Source: CAZNFR01 sp964572225
Lineage (GTDB): Bacteria; Bacteroidota; Bacteroidia; Bacteroidales; GCA-2748055
Direction: 5' to 3'
NCBI GenBank assembly: GCA_964572225.1
Contig: CAZNFR010000028.1
Span: forward strand, 1 to 39,842
DNA: 39,842 nt
Shown: one piece after another, positions 17,696 through 25,311 of the stretch
Layout of the letters: each line of letters starts with the position of its first letter
How positions within the stretch are numbered: position 1 is the first letter of the stretch
The notes under the pieces: model-generated
What the model saw: only the letters and a program-made list of their open reading frames with translations
Databases searched by the model: none
Told to the model about the DNA's origin: nothing
Position numbers and translations under genes: made by a program

Positions 17696-17754
17696 TAACC
17701 AAACTAAATAAACTGAACTTGCTTAAATGTTTAACTAACTAAAAACCAATGATT

Positions 17755-20700
17755 ATGAAAAAGCTCTATTTTGTTGTCCTTTCAATTTTCCTGTCTGTCA
17801 TGAGTTTTGGCCAGGCAGTGGAAATTGCCAATGAAGGATTCGGATCCGGAGGTTTCTGGGAAGGTCCCATGAACACCAATCCAAATCTAACCTCTCCTCT
17901 TGAATTCTCGGATCATAAAGCACGTACCCAGGGTTGGAATGCTTCAAAGAATTATGACAAGGCTTCGGGAGGATTCCATGTGATACTTACCAGTGGAGTT
18001 CAAACTGATACCGTAAAATTTTCGCTCAACACCCTTGGATTTGATGACCTTACCTTTTCCATCGGAGCGTTCTCCTGGGGTGCTTCCAAAGACCAGATGG
18101 AATTTACCTGGTCGACCGATAATGCAACCTACACCGTTTTTGATGAGAGTAGTCTCGTTACCGGTGATATGTTTGCAGGCGGATGGCAGTTCCTGACTTT
18201 CAGTGAGGATCTTCCAAGTGTGGAGAAATTTTATATCAAATTTTACAGAACTGCAGACCAGGTGCATTTCGATGATATTATTATTACTGGTGTACCAAAT
18301 AATACCAATGCTTTCCTGCAGACTCTGGAGATTAGTGAAGGAGACCTCCCCTTCAGGTATTACAATGCTGACTACACGGTTGATCTTCCTTACGGTACCA
18401 CGGCTACTCCGACTACCATAGCAACTGCCTTTGGCGGCGCCGCCTCGGTTAATATTAGTGATGCTGCCGATCTAACCTCAGTTACCGATGCAGATCGTAC
18501 AACTACCGTCGAAGTAACTGCTGAAGATGGAACCACCGTTTATACCTATACCATCCTTTTCAACGTTTTACCCCCCCGCACCAACGCTAACCTGAACAAT
18601 ATTGAACTTCAGTACAGCACGCTGGCACCGGATTTCAGCAGCGATCATATGGATTATCTTGTAGACCTGCCTGATACCGCAACGCTTACCCCAACCGTTA
18701 CCCCGGTACTGGCCGATCCCGATGGAGCAACCGTAGTGGTTACCCCGGCTGCCGATATCACTTCAACCGACCGTGCCGACCGGATCACCACCATTGAGGT
18801 AACTGCACAGGACGGTGTTACCGTCAAGACCTATTCTGTATTATTCCAGGTAGGTGGGCAGAGTTCGGATCTATTCCTATGGGATGTGGAAACCTTTGGT
18901 AATGAAGGAAATAAATTTGGCATTACCCTTTCAGCATATACCGGATTTACCAGTAATTTCATCCCGGGTGACCAGACCGTGAATATTAGAACCAGTAATC
19001 CTTCCACAGGCTATGACCTTGCCTCAGGCGCCAATCGTCTTGAAGTCCAGGCCGGATGGGGTAATGGATTTGACACGGCTGTGTTCCAGATAAACACTTC
19101 TGAGATAGGAAATGTGACTCTTGCCTTTGGTGTTTATAATAATTCCGAAGCTGACCCAGGAGCAGGCGTTGCTTTCAAAGGCTATTACAGTATAGACTCC
19201 GTCAACTGGACCTCTATGGGTAACGAAACCCAGGGCGGAACAGCCTTCCCGCCTCAAAAGAGCTGGAGCTATGTTATTCTGGACGATGTATTGCCAACCG
19301 ATGATACACTTTACATTATGTTTGCCAACCAGGATGCCAATTTTGAGTATTATCTGGATGACATTTCCATATGGGGAACACCTCTGAATACCAACTCACT
19401 TCTTTCTTCGCTGCTAGTAAGTGAAGGTACTCTGGAGCCTGCATTTGATCCTGCAACGACTTCCTACACCGTTGCATTACCGCAGGGTTCGTCTGTAACA
19501 CCCACTATTACAGCCAACACTCAGGCTCTCAGCGCAGATCTGGATGTTGCTGATGCTACCGACATTCGTTCGGTAGACGATGCAGATGCCACAACCACCG
19601 TAACTGTGACTGCAGAAAATGGGAATGTGACCACTTATGAAATACTCTTTGATGTATTTATGAGTGATGATGCTACCCTGTCTGAACTATCGGTTGAACA
19701 ATATGCACTATCCCCGAATTTCAGTAATGATATTATGGGATATGGGGTGAAATTGCCAGCCGGACTTACAACTGCTCCCGATATTACGGCAGTGGCTAAT
19801 AATGATTTTGCAGTAGTAAACATAAGTGGACCTGCAGATATTACCTCTTCTGATGTGGCCGATCGTACAGCTACCATTACGGTTACTGCAGAGGATATGA
19901 TAACCATGAAAACCTTCGAGGTGATATTTACCTTCGGATCGCTTCAGGATGTAAGGTTTAATATTATGCAGGAAGCCTTCTCAACAACTGGTACTTTCGA
20001 AGCAGAAGCCTATGAAGGCTATACCAGTGATGCCATGTTCGACGGAGATGAGCACAGATGGGATAACCAGACAGCCGGTGCCTATCCGAATGCATCTGGT
20101 GGAGCCGCGATCAAATTCGGTGAATGGGAAGCCAATCCAACATATGTTGAACTGGTAATGAAGAAGATGATCCAGGGTTATACAGATATCCGCTTTGCCA
20201 CTGCGATCAAGCATAATTCCAATGGTTGGGGCGAAGGCGGTTGTGGTCTTACCAACAACTTTGTAGGCGTTGAGTATACTACAGACTCCGTAACATGGGT
20301 GCCTATGAATGTAGATTCTCTTTCAGAGGGATCTTCACCCTGGCCCTGTGGTGGTGCCGATTATAACTTTATAGAACTGGGTGAAATTATCCCGCTTAGC
20401 GATGATGGGTATGTGACAATAAGAATTTCCCATACAGATGGTAAGATTCATCCTTTCTATTTTGATGACCTGGTGTTCACCGGCTCACCCATCAGTACCG
20501 ATGCAACCCTGTTTGACCTCACATCCAGTGTAGGAGATCTCGATCCTCTGTTTGAGCCCTTCCTGGAAGACTATACAGTGGAACTTCCTATAGGTACTAC
20601 TGAGACACCCACAGTTACTGCTACCGCTTCCGAAGACGGAGCCGATGTGGTAATTACCGATGCAACGGATGTTACCTCCGAAGAAGAGGCAGACAGGACG

Positions 20701-21309
20701 ACAACCGTTGTAGTTACTGCTCCCGACGGACTGACAACCAAGACTTACACCGTTGTCTTCAACGTTAAGCCAAACAACGATGCCACACTCAGCAATCTGA
20801 CCCTGAGCCAGGGCACTCTGGATCCGGCTTTCAGTCTCGCAGTATTCGACTATGATGTGGAACTCGATCCGGGAACCACAGCTACTCCGACTGTAACTGC
20901 CACACCATCGGATGACAACGCAAGCGTGGATGTTACAGATGCTAGCGATGTCAGATCCGAAACAGCAGCCGACAGAACCACTACCATCGTGGTAACCGCC
21001 GAAGACGGAACCACTCAGCTGACTTACTCAATTGAGTTCACCGTTTCCACGGTTTCTGTCGATAAACTAAATGCAGACCATTTCGGACTTTATCCGAATC
21101 CGGCCGAGGATATCCTCAACCTGAGGAATTCGCACGATATCGCCAGCCTTACCATAACCGATCTTGCCGGTAAGGTTTATATCGTTAAGGATAATAACCG
21201 CGGAATTGAGCGTCAACTGGATATTTCCAGACTTGAAAGCGGGGTTTATGTGATCAGCATAACCACCATTCATGATTCCGTAGTTACCTCAAGCTTTGTT
21301 AAGAAGTAG
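17755..21309 (+). CDS. Modular secreted protein: three (jelly roll + two cadherin-like) units with T9SS sorting domain
   Basis: An 1184-aa exported protein with no recognised catalytic domain. The start MKKLYFVVLSIFLSVMSFG is a signal peptide; an ATG six bases upstream is less likely. The body is a regular threefold design. Each unit has a jelly-roll-like module of 160-185 residues ending in F-D-D-I/L-x-x-x-G-x-P (18265, 19351 and 20461 regions), then two cadherin-like beta-sandwich domains of about 90 residues (pattern A-T-L-x-x-L, Y-x-V-x-L-P-x-G-T-T-x-T-P, D-A-T-D-V-x-S, A-D-R-T-T-T-x-x-V-T-A-E-D-G, T-Y-x-I-x-F-x-V). Six such domains are present. The C-terminus (about 1108-1184) is a T9SS type A domain (FGLYPNPAED). 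It probably binds polysaccharide or matrix next to the GH30-like enzyme. Confidence 0.85.
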   Translation: MKKLYFVVLSIFLSVMSFGQAVEIANEGFGSGGFWEGPMNTNPNLTSPLEFSDHKARTQGWNASKNYDKASGGFHVILTSGVQTDTVKFSLNTLGFDDLTFSIGAFSWGASKDQMEFTWSTDNATYTVFDESSLVTGDMFAGGWQFLTFSEDLPSVEKFYIKFYRTADQVHFDDIIITGVPNNTNAFLQTLEISEGDLPFRYYNADYTVDLPYGTTATPTTIATAFGGAASVNISDAADLTSVTDADRTTTVEVTAEDGTTVYTYTILFNVLPPRTNANLNNIELQYSTLAPDFSSDHMDYLVDLPDTATLTPTVTPVLADPDGATVVVTPAADITSTDRADRITTIEVTAQDGVTVKTYSVLFQVGGQSSDLFLWDVETFGNEGNKFGITLSAYTGFTSNFIPGDQTVNIRTSNPSTGYDLASGANRLEVQAGWGNGFDTAVFQINTSEIGNVTLAFGVYNNSEADPGAGVAFKGYYSIDSVNWTSMGNETQGGTAFPPQKSWSYVILDDVLPTDDTLYIMFANQDANFEYYLDDISIWGTPLNTNSLLSSLLVSEGTLEPAFDPATTSYTVALPQGSSVTPTITANTQALSADLDVADATDIRSVDDADATTTVTVTAENGNVTTYEILFDVFMSDDATLSELSVEQYALSPNFSNDIMGYGVKLPAGLTTAPDITAVANNDFAVVNISGPADITSSDVADRTATITVTAEDMITMKTFEVIFTFGSLQDVRFNIMQEAFSTTGTFEAEAYEGYTSDAMFDGDEHRWDNQTAGAYPNASGGAAIKFGEWEANPTYVELVMKKMIQGYTDIRFATAIKHNSNGWGEGGCGLTNNFVGVEYTTDSVTWVPMNVDSLSEGSSPWPCGGADYNFIELGEIIPLSDDGYVTIRISHTDGKIHPFYFDDLVFTGSPISTDATLFDLTSSVGDLDPLFEPFLEDYTVELPIGTTETPTVTATASEDGADVVITDATDVTSEEEADRTTTVVVTAPDGLTTKTYTVVFNVKPNNDATLSNLTLSQGTLDPAFSLAVFDYDVELDPGTTATPTVTATPSDDNASVDVTDASDVRSETAADRTTTIVVTAEDGTTQLTYSIEFTVSTVSVDKLNADHFGLYPNPAEDILNLRNSHDIASLTITDLAGKVYIVKDNNRGIERQLDISRLESGVYVISITTIHDSVVTSSFVKK

Positions 21310-21330
21310 GATTTACCTTATAGTTTGCTT

Positions 21331-21364
21331 AAAAGGGCTGCCTTCTGGCAGCCCTTTTTTTATT
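21331..21364 (+). terminator. Intrinsic terminator
   Basis: AAAAGGGCTGCC pairs with GGCAGCCCTTTT around TTCT, with a T run on the 3' side. It ends the T9SS cargo transcript and insulates the downstream sigma-factor locus. Confidence 0.9.
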
Positions 21365-21371
21365 TTACGGA

Positions 21372-21412
21372 CCCATTCCAACTTTTTGGTCCGAAATCAC
21401 GTCTATACTTTG
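21372..21412 (+). promoter_or_regulatory. Candidate sigma-specific promoter, copy 1
   Basis: A 41-bp block with the pattern CCCnTTCCnnCTnTTTGrTCC, 7 bases, CGTyTAkAmTTTG. It shares 27 of 41 positions, without gaps, with 24203-24243 upstream of the second lipoprotein gene. AAC at 21380 and CGTC at 21400 are 17 bases apart, spacing typical of ECF -35/-10 elements. The block ends 15 bases before the lipoprotein ATG. That the neighbouring sigma factor reads it is inference. Confidence 0.5.
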
Positions 21413-21427
21413 TTCCTAAATAAGAAA

Positions 21428-22279
21428 ATGAAAAAAATCGCACAAATAAGGGTTTTTATATTTTTATGTCTTATCCTGGTCTCTTGCGAGAAAGAGGATT
21501 TCACACTACCCGCATCGGTTGAAGTATCCTTTAGCGCTGAAATTACTTCCGGTCTTAACGGAGATGCAAACCTGACCGGGGTAGACATTTATTCAAAAAA
21601 CCTGCGATTTACCGGAAAAAGGAATCTGGGTGATGACGTGGATCTGACCCTTACTTTTGACAGTCCTATGAAGATATCACTCACCGGTTCGATGGCCGAA
21701 ACCGAAAAAGTAGATATACCCCAGGGATTATACAGCAGGTTCGAAGTTCAATGGACAAGCTTACCCTCGATGGGTAGTTTTGATGAATTCAACGACGAAT
21801 TGGAGGATTTTCTGGACGATATCAACGATGATGACGGTGATGATGATGGTAATGAAGATGATGATGACAAAAAAAACAGAAATAGTGGGATCCAGGATGA
21901 TCTGGAGGAATTAATAGAAGCCTACTTTGAAAATATAACTCCCGGGATCATAATTGAAGGAAATTTGAGCGATAACGGCCAAAATTTTAACCTGATTTTC
22001 GTTGTCGACGATGAAATTATCATGGAAATTCCGGTAAAAGGAAACTCAGGTCAGGATGAAATAAGTCTGGATGCTGATGCTGAAAATAAGCTAAGTCTCT
22101 CCTTTAACGCTGACTTCTGGATGAAACCCCTGAGTTTACAAATATTCAGACAGGCATGGATAGCTGAGACGGATGATGGAGAAAAGGTAATATTTATTCA
22201 AAAAAGTATAAATCCGGAAATTTATACCATTTTATTAAGCAGATTAGAATCGGCGTTTATGGCCAGCAAAGTGGAATAG
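21428..22279 (+). CDS. Acidic DUF4382-like lipoprotein, first of sigma/anti-sigma operon
   Basis: A 283-aa lipoprotein; LILVSC near residues 15-20 is a clear lipobox and fixes the ATG at 21428 (MKKIAQIRVF). The mature part has alternating beta-strand patterns (LTGVDIYSKNLRFTG, FDSPMKISLTG, VDIPQGLYSRFEVQW) similar in layout to DUF4382-type lipoproteins and to the lipoprotein at 24325. An Asp-rich stretch lies at about residues 128-152 (DDINDDDGDDDGNEDDDDKK), which may bind calcium or be a flexible acidic linker. Its stop lies nine bases before the sigma-factor GTG, so the genes are one operon. The function is unknown; an envelope ligand or sensor for the sigma system is possible. Confidence 0.75.
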   Translation: MKKIAQIRVFIFLCLILVSCEKEDFTLPASVEVSFSAEITSGLNGDANLTGVDIYSKNLRFTGKRNLGDDVDLTLTFDSPMKISLTGSMAETEKVDIPQGLYSRFEVQWTSLPSMGSFDEFNDELEDFLDDINDDDGDDDGNEDDDDKKNRNSGIQDDLEELIEAYFENITPGIIIEGNLSDNGQNFNLIFVVDDEIIMEIPVKGNSGQDEISLDADAENKLSLSFNADFWMKPLSLQIFRQAWIAETDDGEKVIFIQKSINPEIYTILLSRLESAFMASKVE

Positions 22280-22288
22280 AAGGGAATA

Positions 22289-22849
22289 GTGAGGAAATAT
22301 GATAATATACAGGCCGATGACCGGTCACTGGTCAGGTCTTGTCTGGAAAATGACCGTTCAGGCCAGGAAATGCTGTATCGTAAATATGCCAGAAGGATGT
22401 TTAATATCTGTAAATCTTACGCACGGACAACCGATGAGGCACAGGATATTCTTCAGGATTCCTTTCTGAAGGTATTTAGAAATATTGATAACTACACCCC
22501 GGAATCTTCTTTGGAAGGATGGATACGCAAGATTGTAAACAATACTGCCATTGACTATTACCGCTCTTCTAAAAAAACCGGATTCTTTCTTCCTGTCGAA
22601 GATGTTCTTGATCTGAGGTCGGAGAATACCAATAACGCTGAGATAAAACTGAATACCGAGGATATTTTTAGGTTACTATCCGAACTCCCTGAGGGGGCCA
22701 GAATGATATTTCACCTTTACGCAGTAGAAGGATATACACACAAGGAGATTGCAGAAAAACTTGAAGTAAGCGAAAGCACTTCCAAATCACAATACCAGAG
22801 GGCCCGGGCATTGTTAATGGAGAAACTGGATCAGCGCAAAGCAGGATAA
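22289..22849 (+). CDS. ECF RNA polymerase sigma factor
   Basis: A 186-aa sigma-70 family factor with only regions 2 and 4. Region 2 includes TDEAQDILQDSFLKVFRNI and LEGWIRKIVNNTAIDYYR; region 4 includes LSELPEGARMIFHLYAVEG and THKEIAEKLEVSESTSKSQ, the recognition helix for the -35 element. The start is a GTG at 22289, as no in-frame ATG fits. The stop overlaps the ATG of the predicted anti-sigma protein (TAATG), the usual coupling of a sigma factor and its antagonist. It probably directs transcription of the flanking lipoprotein genes through the shared 41-bp block. Confidence 0.93.
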   Translation: MRKYDNIQADDRSLVRSCLENDRSGQEMLYRKYARRMFNICKSYARTTDEAQDILQDSFLKVFRNIDNYTPESSLEGWIRKIVNNTAIDYYRSSKKTGFFLPVEDVLDLRSENTNNAEIKLNTEDIFRLLSELPEGARMIFHLYAVEGYTHKEIAEKLEVSESTSKSQYQRARALLMEKLDQRKAG

Positions 22850-24186
22850 TGGAATTTGAAAAGATATATAAGCAGTGGTTTGATGACCTCGAAAAAGAAA
22901 AGCTTTCTTTTTCCGAAAAGAAGAGCCTGGATTCCTCCTGGGATGCCATTGAAGAGGTACTTATCCTGGATGATACCTGGACCCGTATCGGAACCGCTCT
23001 TGGACCTACCCCTTCTGCCTCAACACCCGCCTCATCTTCCACCGGGGGTTCCTTTCTTAAGCCCCTGTACTGGATCCCTCTGGCAGTGATCCTGGGGATC
23101 GCCCTGATATGGTGGCTGGCCCCTTCAACCGAAAAAGAGGAGACCAGGAAGGCAGACCTCACAGAAAACGAGCGGTCTGGCAATATGATCCCTGATGAAT
23201 TCAATGATTCTGAAATCATTGCAACACCTGATAATGACCGTGCAAATACTCCAATATCAAACAGGAATGCAACCGAAACTCCCCGTACAGAAACCGGCAC
23301 AACCCTCACTGTAAATAGCAGGAATGAAAAAGAGTTAACGGATCCTAAGATTCCGTTTATAGAAACCAGGAAAGAACCATTGCCTCCCATTATCGGGGAG
23401 GAAATACCATCGATGGGGAAAGTTTCAACTTCAATTGAGAATGGACATTTACCTGTAAATACCAAAAACTCCTTATTGCTGGGGCCCTTAAACCTGTCTT
23501 TGCCTGATTTACCGGAATCTTTCCTGGAAAATCATACATATATTCCCGATTTTTATCCTGGAGGAATCCTGCCTGCTCCGGCCATGCGAAACTGGTATTT
23601 CTATGCACTTGGGATTAGTCTGTCCTTCAATAACTCCTGGATCATCAATGATGAAACTCTTGCCGGACTTAATCCGGAGTCACTCACCGATACCCGTTTG
23701 TCGTATGCTCCGGAAATCGGGATCTCAGCTATGTTGGCTTCCCGCAAAGGTCAAAGAATAGAACTGGAACTTTTTCTTTTCTCAGAGCAAAAACAAGCTT
23801 ATAACCAGTATATTAACGCACGTTACCAGGAGAAAGAACTAACCCTTGCCTATCAGAAAGCACATATTTCATGGTATGTGCCAATAAAAATCTTTCCGGG
23901 CAGATTAGGTATTGGAGCATTCGGCTCCCATCTTTCCGGGGCAAGCGAGACCATAGGGTCGGTCCGCCGCGATGTGACCGAAGAATATAACCGTTTTGAT
24001 TACGGACTTAGTCTTGATTACAAGCTGGAATTTGCCATGACAGACAGATTAATTTTTTCACCTGCTTTCCGAATCCAGTACAGCCTGCCCAATATCTTCA
24101 AAGGGAATTCATCCATCCCCGGTGAGTTCAGGCGTACCCGGAATGCATCCGCAGGAATTAACCTTGGAATTCATTACCGTTTTTAA
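22849..24186 (+). CDS. Predicted dual membrane-spanning anti-sigma factor with outer-membrane beta-barrel (Dma-like)
   Basis: A 445-aa protein. Residues 1-70 are cytoplasmic, with the W-x-x-I-x-x-x-L ... W-x-x-I helix (SWDAIEEVLILDDTWTRI) expected to hold the sigma factor. A single inner-membrane helix spans about residues 73-91 (YWIPLAVILGIALIWWLA). A 150-residue polar linker could cross the periplasm. From about residue 248 the sequence is amphipathic beta-strands (NWYFYALGISLSFNNSW, IGISAMLASRKGQRIELELFLFSEQ) ending in LGIHYRF, with the terminal Phe of outer-membrane proteins. This layout is that of the Dma family described in Bacteroides thetaiotaomicron, where it controls an ECF sigma factor and vesiculation. 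Assignment here is by architecture; the N-terminal coupling with sigma supports it. Confidence 0.82.
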   Translation: MEFEKIYKQWFDDLEKEKLSFSEKKSLDSSWDAIEEVLILDDTWTRIGTALGPTPSASTPASSSTGGSFLKPLYWIPLAVILGIALIWWLAPSTEKEETRKADLTENERSGNMIPDEFNDSEIIATPDNDRANTPISNRNATETPRTETGTTLTVNSRNEKELTDPKIPFIETRKEPLPPIIGEEIPSMGKVSTSIENGHLPVNTKNSLLLGPLNLSLPDLPESFLENHTYIPDFYPGGILPAPAMRNWYFYALGISLSFNNSWIINDETLAGLNPESLTDTRLSYAPEIGISAMLASRKGQRIELELFLFSEQKQAYNQYINARYQEKELTLAYQKAHISWYVPIKIFPGRLGIGAFGSHLSGASETIGSVRRDVTEEYNRFDYGLSLDYKLEFAMTDRLIFSPAFRIQYSLPNIFKGNSSIPGEFRRTRNASAGINLGIHYRF

Positions 24187-24202
24187 CAGATTTTTAAAAA
24201 CT

Positions 24203-24243
24203 CCCTTTCCGTCTATTTGATCCTTCCTTTCGTTTAGAATTTG
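24203..24243 (+). promoter_or_regulatory. Candidate sigma-specific promoter, copy 2
   Basis: This block is aligned without gaps to 21372-21412 with 27 of 41 identical positions. It has CCCTTTCC, TTTGATCC and CGTTTAGAATTTG at the same spacing as in copy 1. It starts 16 bases after the anti-sigma stop codon and ends 81 bases before the second lipoprotein ATG, so that gene may have its own promoter in addition to read-through. Confidence 0.5.
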
Positions 24244-24324
24244 TATACGAAAAACAAGAATCCAATAAAGTTGAATTCAACAAATACAACAAATTAGTTT
24301 TAACCATTAGAAAAATTAGCAATT

Positions 24325-25161
24325 ATGAAGACCTTAATTAGAAAGATAAAGTGGTTCCTTCCGGTAGTAATTTCCGGATTATTGGCCTCCTGCGAGTCCA
24401 ACGATAACAACGGTCCTGATTTTAATACTTCCATCCGTGTGGAATCGGCATTCGGTAATTCGGGTGCGAAGAAATCCGGACAGGCTGTAAATGAAGTAAT
24501 GTTAAACTCGGTGAGCATTGTACTTTCCGAAATAGAAATTGAGTACGACGATGACGATCAGGGAAGAGATGACGACAGCTATTTTGAAATTGACCTTGGT
24601 GGGCCTTTTGAGATTGATTTAATGGACAATGGCGAATCCCTTGATCAGGTATTGGCCAATATCACCCTTCCCGTGGCCGAATACGATGAGATCGAATTTG
24701 AAATGGAGCCCGGCCGGATCCCTTCGAGTCCGCTCTTCGGTAAAACCATTCTTGCTGAAGGGAGTATTAACGGGGTGCCTTTCGTTTTCTGGAATGATGA
24801 CTCAGAGGATTTTGAAATTGAGTTTGAAGATGCGGGAATCCTCACGGTTGACGGTATCCGGGCAGCAGCCATTACCCTCTTTGTAGATTTGAACAGGATT
24901 TTTGACCCTTCGGTTAGCGGTGTAAACTTTTCATCTCTTTCCGACAACGATGACGACGGACTGATTGGGATTCATCCCGGAAGTGATGATGGCTATTCAG
25001 GATTGGCCGATGAATTATGGGATCGGTTTGAAGATTCCATAGATGCATTNNNNNNNNNNNNNNNNNNNNNNNNNNNNNNNNNNNNNNNNNNNNNNNNNNN
25101 NNNNNNNNNNNNNNNNNNNNNNNNNNNNNNNNNNNNNNNNNNNNNNNNNGATGACAAATAG
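24325..25161 (+). CDS. Second acidic DUF4382-like lipoprotein, interrupted by a sequence gap
   Basis: At least 240 residues are readable before the N run. The lipobox LLASC near residues 19-23 and ATG 24325 define the start (MKTLIRKIKWFLP). The mature part has AVNEVMLNSVSIVLSEIEIE, an Asp cluster (EYDDDDQGRDDD), then GPFEIDLMDNGESLDQ and VAEYDEIEFEMEPG. This is the same order of elements as the lipoprotein at 21428, so the two are probably distant paralogues. The gap at 25050-25149 lies just before the end; after it come three codons (DDK) and a stop in a frame that fits but cannot be proven. The true length is unknown. Confidence 0.7.
   Translation: MKTLIRKIKWFLPVVISGLLASCESNDNNGPDFNTSIRVESAFGNSGAKKSGQAVNEVMLNSVSIVLSEIEIEYDDDDQGRDDDSYFEIDLGGPFEIDLMDNGESLDQVLANITLPVAEYDEIEFEMEPGRIPSSPLFGKTILAEGSINGVPFVFWNDDSEDFEIEFEDAGILTVDGIRAAAITLFVDLNRIFDPSVSGVNFSSLSDNDDDGLIGIHPGSDDGYSGLADELWDRFEDSIDAXXXXXXXXXXXXXXXXXXXXXXXXXXXXXXXXXXDDK
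25050..25149. other. Assembly gap (100 N)
   Basis: Exactly 100 N is the common placeholder for a scaffold join of unknown size. It falls inside the second acidic lipoprotein, just before an Asp-Asp-Lys end. The sister lipoprotein has a GAT/GAC-rich run, so a low-complexity Asp repeat is a likely reason for the break. Confidence 0.98.
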
Positions 25162-25196
25162 TTAATTGTCGGGTAACATCCCGTCCGGCAGTTTTT

Positions 25197-25242
25197 CACC
25201 CGGTTAATTTGACAATTGTCGATTAGCCGGGTGTTTTCTTTT
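25197..25242 (+). terminator. Intrinsic terminator of the sigma/lipoprotein locus
   Basis: CACCCGGTTAA pairs with TTAGCCGGGTG (one wobble), and the loop holds the palindrome GACAATTGTC. TTTTCTTTT follows. It separates the locus from the sulfatase gene. Confidence 0.85.
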
Positions 25243-25311
25243 CTACTGCATTCACATTCTTGAATTCTTTCCGTATCTTGGTTGGATTAAGCACCCCACA
25301 AAACCTGAACC

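Noticed and set aside
18301..21050. Recurring coding repeats considered as possible DNA repeat array or CRISPR
   Set aside because: The repetition is at protein level with a period of about 90 residues and diverged DNA; there are no short identical repeats with spacers.
22668..23465. A 265-codon minus-strand open frame opposite the sigma and anti-sigma genes
   Set aside because: The plus-strand frame is a clear sigma factor and its partner. The antisense product is Ser/Val-rich without recognisable domains.
25050..25149. N run considered as a mobile element boundary
   Set aside because: No target-site duplication or terminal inverted repeat flanks it, and 100 N is an assembly convention.
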